A stretch of DNA of 64,000 bases from Lonicera japonica (Eukaryota > Streptophyta > Magnoliopsida > Dipsacales > Caprifoliaceae), in NCBI GenBank assembly GCA_021464415.1, contig CM038469.1:7294501-7358500 (forward strand), in the 5' to 3' direction. Both the position numbers and the translations under genes were made by a program. Positions 58,309-64,000 of this stretch are shown here, piece by piece; position 1 is the first letter of the stretch, and every line of letters starts with the position of its first letter. The notes below the pieces were generated by a model, which had not been told where the DNA came from, did not search any database, and was given only the letters and a program-made list of their open reading frames with translations.

Positions 58309-61221
58309 GTAACGCCCATGTTAGATTTACTAGTTAACCTCTTTGCATTAGCCTAAATCATTCATTAATCTTACTTTAAGGGATGAAATCTTGATTTATG
58401 GAGAATTGTAGCACTACATTGCTTTATACAACTCACATTAGTATATTTACACTTGCATGAATAGTCGTTTCATGATTCGATGGTTTGAATTGAAATTGGG
58501 TTGTTAATAGCGCATTTTGGTTTTACGCAATTCATAAATTTTAGCAAACTTTGAGAGATCGTAATTTCTTCGTTTCTTATTCGATTAAGTTCCCATTTAT
58601 GCCTATGTCTAGGTTTTGATCCATTATACAACTTTTCTGTTTTGACCGAAAGCCAATTCATGCTCCTCATTGGTCAAAACAGTGTGTGAACTAAGTCGAT
58701 CGCTAAAATCTCATCGTATAGTAACTCGATGGCAGACTGTTATCTTCTACAAATTTTTGGGATTAATCCATCCAGAATTTGGGAAAACTTCCTCTTATAA
58801 AGTTGTATATTTTTGAATTAGCTTTTCGTGGACATAAAGATCACCCAAATTAGAGTTCCAGATGAAAAATTATGACCAAAATACTAATAGTGCTCCAAAT
58901 CCGAAATTGCTATAGCGCGGACCGGTATGGCATTTTTGGAAAGCGGTTCGGCAAGAAAATTTGAGTCATTTTGAGTGTTTTAAACCGGTATTTAGCCCAT
59001 CTTTTACCTATATTTTAACCCACACACCCAGAACCTTCTAGAGAGAGAGCTTATTCGAGGGAGATTCGAAGAGTTCTTCACCTACGCATCTTCACCATTT
59101 GAAATTCCCACCAAATCAACCTCCCACAACATTATTCATCATCTTCTTCACTCTCTCCACTTTCTTCCATGGCTAGGGCTTGGAGTAAATTGGGAAAAGC
59201 ATGAGATTCGCTCAATCTGGCTCGATCTACCATTCAATCATCGAATAAGAAGCTTTATTGATGTAGGAACACTAGTACTTAAACTTTATTTCAAACTATT
59301 AAGTATTATATGCTTCAAATCAAACTAAACTTAAGGTTTTTATGCAAATTGCATGATCATGGGGGGTTTAGGGTGCTTTCTTGAGATTCTTTGGTTAATT
59401 TGCATTGCATATGACTTCAATATGATTATTGTACAAAAATCCCTAATTATGAGTCAATTTTGATGAATAATAGTACACAGTCCTCATACATGTATGCGAT
59501 AGCGCATACAAAACTATGATATGTATACCTATAAAGTTATACATGGAATTAATAATATGATTTGACTATAAATACTTATATTTGTAGTATTTTCATTGTA
59601 TATATAAGTTATGAACATGTTGTTAAGAAAGTATTGATATTAGTCAATTCGTAACTAAGCCAGGCAAGCCTTTACTACACTTTGGTCTTGAAACAAAATG
59701 AAAACCACATGGGGTAGGTTTTTTATAAAGTTAAAGTGTTATAACTTATGACTATTGTTCAGCTAGGGGCCGATTTGATAGTACACTAAGGATTTCCTTT
59801 TTTGTGGACTTGGAAATGAATTATAAATCGAGCAGCTAGTTAACGGACTGAGTGAACCTAGTATAAGATACAACACATGTATAATTATGGGATATTTGGA
59901 AAAGGAAGTTAATATATATATATATATATTAGATATGTATATGTATACGGAACGTTCCTTCGAGCTAAGCATATGGATTTTTGGTATTTTATGCTTTCGT
60001 AAGTTATAATTACGATACAAGTATGGATGTGTTGAGTATACCTTGGAGATGATGATTGTTTTTCATTACTTATTTTCTAATTGGCTAGTTGATGGGTTTG
60101 GTATAAACTGTTATATTAGTTAATTGGCACAATTGTTCATTTATGGATTTGATATTTTAGTGATTTGATAGATATACACACATGGTTGCGTTAATCCATG
60201 GTAGATCTCAGATTTGATCTTTAAAGATTGGGGCTAGAAGTTGAGACACAGTCTCCTAGGTGCAAAACCCGAAACTGTGCACGAAAATGAACAGGAGGCC
60301 CTGCTGCCGCATGGGTGAAATGCTACGAAATGCAGACCTGGTTGTACACTTGACTAGTTGCGAGTTCTTGAGATGATTGCCGAGGGCGAGACATTTTTAG
60401 ACGATACGATTGTGGTGCCACGTTGTATGAATTAGCCCACGGTCTTATATGTACATTTTCTTACTAAAGATTATTTGTATCTTAATGATACTTCGTTTAC
60501 CTTACGTATGAGGTTTATAATTAATTTACATTATTAGTGAGACTACAATTGTATTTTTTATTGAATTATATCTTATTATATTCTGGGGGTGGGGAAAGCA
60601 TTGCCATCCATATTATAAAATGATTTTTATTACAGAAAGGAAACTACTTTCATTACTGCACCTTGCACGCATTATTTCTAAAACATATTTTATATACAAA
60701 CCTTATAGTTCCCACTGAGCCCGTGTTTGGCTCATTCCCATTTTTCCAAAATAGTTTTGCATGTATTCTTCGAGGGATGACATGTGTACGAGTCTAGAAA
60801 GCCTCTGATAGCTTAGAACTCTATAGCCGTCCAAGGACAACTTAGTATTTTTATGATTTATGTATTTAAACACATTGTATCGTTGGTTTCAAACTAATTC
60901 AAATGTTGTAAAACTTATTAATGTTTCTTAGGACCTCGTTGGAGGGATTTGATTGTATAAACATTTATATTTTAGATGGATGGATATTGATATATGCAAA
61001 TGTGGATTCAAGGTTTAAAACTTATACTACCATATACATGTTTTGGATTTCTTAAACTTATAAACTCCATATGCCAAAAATTTTATGAGCAAGGTTTTAA
61101 AGCAAAAGGTGTTCTTTATAAAGATTTTAAATTATGAAATTTAAACCCGCCGTCGCGTACGGCACCGTGATTAAGCGGGTTTCGAAGGTGAAATCCTCTT
61201 AATGTGATTCGGGGCGTCACA
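58309..61221 (+). mobile_element. Tekay/Del-type solo LTR (2.9 kb)
   Basis: Starts TGTAACGCCCATG and ends GATTCGGGGCGTCACA, so the ends are short inverted repeats (TGTRACGCCC) in TG...CA form. Internal landmarks resemble long chromovirus LTRs: an AGAGAGAGAGCTTATTCGAG leader near 59042, and CCACTGAGCCCGTGTTTGGC with TCATTCCC near 60715, like the CTGAGC...GCTCA motif at 13826. There is no gag-pol. GTCAC occurs just before the left end (58304-58308) and again inside the right end (61216-61220), making the target duplication ambiguous. Confidence 0.6.
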
Positions 61222-62340
61222 TCTAGAAATTTCTCTGTTGTACTATATTTTCTCTATTGTTATTATTATATATTGTCAGGAAGGTAATTAGAGTTTCTCC
61301 TATAAATTACATTAGATCTACATATGCGTTCCCGATTATTTATAATGTAGATTTGTTATATCTGTTGTTCTATCCAATTTCTTGTTGAATAAACTTATTG
61401 TCCAATTATAGATATTCTACCATTTCAACAAAGTTTTCATTTAAAACACTGATAAAATCATTTGTAAAACCAGCAGAATTAAAGTCATTATCGTCCGAAT
61501 AAAACGAAGTTTTCAAAATTCGGACTAATAGATTCTTAGGAAATCAACTCTGATATATTTTGTATTCTATATAGACTGTAATGTATCCGATACACTCTCT
61601 TCAAGAGTTCAATTACATATCAAATCAATTATGGTAAGATCCAATCTTTTCTAAATAAACCACACGAGATAATTAATATTATTATTTGAGAAAATAAACT
61701 TTTGTCACTATTAATCAGACTTTGACAAAACCAATCATCAGATCACATAATATAAGATTTTCATCCCTTTCCCTGCTTTTCCAAAATCAGATCTTCATGA
61801 GACATTTTCAAAAAGTAATCGAATATCAGTAAAAGTATTAAAGTTTTCCAATATAGATTAAACATATAAGACCATTAGAGATTGAAAAGGTGAAGCTGGT
61901 GTTGAACACCTACCCAATCCATAACATAGTTCCTGGACCCTATTGAATCTTGGTTTCATAAACAAACATGTAAGAAAAAGGCACATATGTAGCTTATTTT
62001 CCTTATACAAACCTTTTGTCCATTTTCTCGTAAAACGTACTTGCAACTCTAAACGAACCCTTCTTTATTTAGAATAGAATAGATGGAACACAATATGAAT
62101 TATCACCATATAAAAGCGAATGAATCAATGAAAATTATTCTAATGTTTTAGGCCCCCAATTTAACGTTAGGACCGAGGGTCATATTTGCAGTCTTATATG
62201 TGCCACCAAAGTCATGCACCCATGTGCCCTCATAAAAGACTTCTGAATTGCTAAAAAGATGATAAAATTACTTGGTGCCATAATATTTCTATTTCCTCCA
62301 TTAATCAATAATTTAGACGGTTATCCACTAGCATGAAAGT
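61222..62340. other. noncoding flank before the copia remnant
   Basis: AT-rich. 61222-61450 may be the continuation of the sequence broken at 58308. No ORF is supportable. Confidence 0.5.
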
Positions 62341-64000
62341 CTAGGACTTCCTTAAATCATGGTACACTACCAAAGATCTTGCGCACCAATACTAGCTTCT
62401 TACTGCCCTTCATGCTAAAAGGCAATAATTCGATCAATCCATTGATAACTTTTCGGTCCAAGATATAAGCTATATTGAACCCATATGGTTGTGTCCAACT
62501 GATGCTGCCAAATTTAAAACCTACAGGGACCAACAACATAAAATAACATTACTCATGGCCCTGCATGACGGTTTTGAACTAATTCGAGCCACTATTCTCT
62601 ACCACCATCCATTTTTTATTCTTGATAACGATGTCACGGCACTTCACTTTAAAGAAACAAGGCATGAAGCAAGCCTTCACAATTCCAATGGAGCACTTGC
62701 CGTCACTCATTCTAAATCTGGGTAATCATCAATTGAGTGCACATATTGCCATGAAGCTATTCATATGTTGCTCTATTGTCTTAAATGGGATTGTAAGTAT
62801 TGTCGCAAGTGTTATTCAAAACATTATGGATCTGATTACTATAAGAATCCTACCAAACATATCACTACTGCTGCTACCACTTAACAATCACCAATCCAAC
62901 GCAATCTGTCACCCATAGTGACATTGATAAATATTAAAATAGGTTTTATCTAGCCCATCTAATGCAATGTCTGCCACTTCAGGTAGCTTTTGGTATTTTG
63001 ATTATGGCTACTGAAACCATATGACATCTGATTCCATAATATTTCTTTCTAAAAACTCTACCCCGCACACATCTCTCATTAAAACTGCTGATAGGTCTCA
63101 ATTACATGTCATTTACGTTGGACTAATATCCACATCCAACTTGTCTCTTCCTTTTACTTTTCATGTACCTAAATTGAATATTAATCTTATATTTGTTAGT
63201 CAACTATGTGATATTAGTCTGAATATTATATTTTCCTCTTGTGGTTGTCATATACAAGATCTAGGGACAAGGTAAGTTATTGGGATAAGCCGCAAGTTAG
63301 TCGCATGTTTGAGCTTATCTATCTTTGCACACCACCAAATGTCACCACCTATACCCTCTCCGCTACTCCCATTATCTCCGTCTTCTACCTATAACTTTGG
63401 CACTCACAATTAGGTCATATGTCTATTAATAGGCTTAGGTCTCTTATTTTTACTAATAGATTAAGAACCATTAAATCAGAAAGTATTTGTTGTTTGTCGT
63501 GTCAACTTGGAAAACAACATGTATTATCTTTTAATAAAATTGATTCTATTTATTCTGCACCTTTTAATCTTACTCATTCTGATGTATAAGAAACTTCTCC
63601 TCATAACACCATTGGGGGATGTAAATACTTTATTATTTTTATAAATGATTGCACTTACTTTATCTGGATATATCTCATGAAAAAATATTCTGCACTACCA
63701 TGGATATATTACAACTTTACCAAAATGATTCAAACTCAATTTTCTCGACCAATCAAAATATTCCGTGTTGATAGTGCTATGGAATACAAAAAAATCTAAT
63801 TTTCTCAAATTTTTCGTCAATAAGGAACCATTTCTCAATACTCGTGCACTTTTACATCTTAACAAAATTGTCGTGTTAAATGCAAACATTGTCATATTCT
63901 AAACACTGTTTGAACCTTTCTCATATCCAATTAGTGTCTTGAATGTTTCTTAGGGAAAAACAGCTCTTACTGCTGTTTCCATCATTAATCATTATTACAG
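62341..64000 (+). pseudogene. Ty1/copia gag-integrase pseudogene, runs off right edge
   Basis: Gag text: KFKTYRDQQHKITLLMALHD then GFELIRATILYHHPFF (about 62508-62605) and a CCHC-like CTYCHEAIHMLLYC (about 62738-62780). The GAG_pre-integrase block is LWHSQLGHMSINRLRSL (about 63397-63447). The integrase core is SIYSAPFNLTHSDV, NTIGGCKYFIIFINDCTYF, TKMIQTQFSRPIKIFRVDSA and MEYKK, in the usual spacing. At least eight stops or frameshifts break it. Its text is much like intact copia elements of other eudicots, and RT would lie to the right of the window. Confidence 0.88.

Overview
The window is nuclear DNA from a flowering plant, most likely a eudicot. It is AT-rich and intron-bearing, and it carries two spliced COBRA-family genes set in a dense field of plant transposable elements (Tat, Athila and Tekay-type Ty3/gypsy, Ty1/copia, CACTA, MULE, PIF/Harbinger, Stowaway, tRNA-derived SINEs, LINE). 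I see no bacterial, phage or organellar gene. All identifications come from reading the sequence and from remembered family motifs; no search was run.

Layout. 1-3044: 5' end of a decayed minus-strand Tat-type gypsy element, with LTR, primer-binding site, gag and a 29-unit minisatellite where the rest of the element should begin. 3045-11627: no intact gene. It holds a Mutator-like element with ~190 bp terminal inverted repeats and a perfect 9-bp target duplication, a 42-base poly(C) run, a Stowaway MITE, a small foldback MITE and a PIF/Harbinger-like element. 11628-12128: 3' end of a LINE. 12203-28546: a decayed plus-strand Tat-type gypsy element (gag, protease, RT, two RNase H regions, integrase, and an antisense ORF after pol). 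It is split by a Tekay/Del-type solo LTR in gag-pro and by a 6.06-kb CACTA element in RT. The CACTA element carries exon fragments of two different kinesin genes. 28547-34428: an Athila-type element with both LTRs and a matching target duplication, but with almost all of pol deleted. 34429-41218: repeat-rich intergenic DNA with a minisatellite, a Stowaway copy and a SINE.

41219-47766 is the genic core: two convergent, six-exon COBRA-like genes. The plus-strand gene (454 aa) resembles COBRA/COBL1 of the primary wall. The minus-strand gene (432 aa) resembles COBL4/IRX6 of the secondary wall and has two overlapping AC elements about 520 bp upstream of its start. Exons 2, 3 and 5 are identical in length in the two genes, so they are an inverted duplicate pair that has diverged. 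Both encode secreted, GPI-anchored wall proteins involved in cellulose deposition.

47767-64000 is intergenic again: a second SINE family, a (TGGG)n tract, a third Stowaway, a Ty1/copia pol remnant, a 2.9-kb Tekay-type solo LTR, and a Ty1/copia gag-integrase pseudogene that runs off the right edge. The main points for a second look are the kinesin-carrying CACTA element, the convergent COBRA pair with its AC-element promoter, and the gypsy minisatellite.
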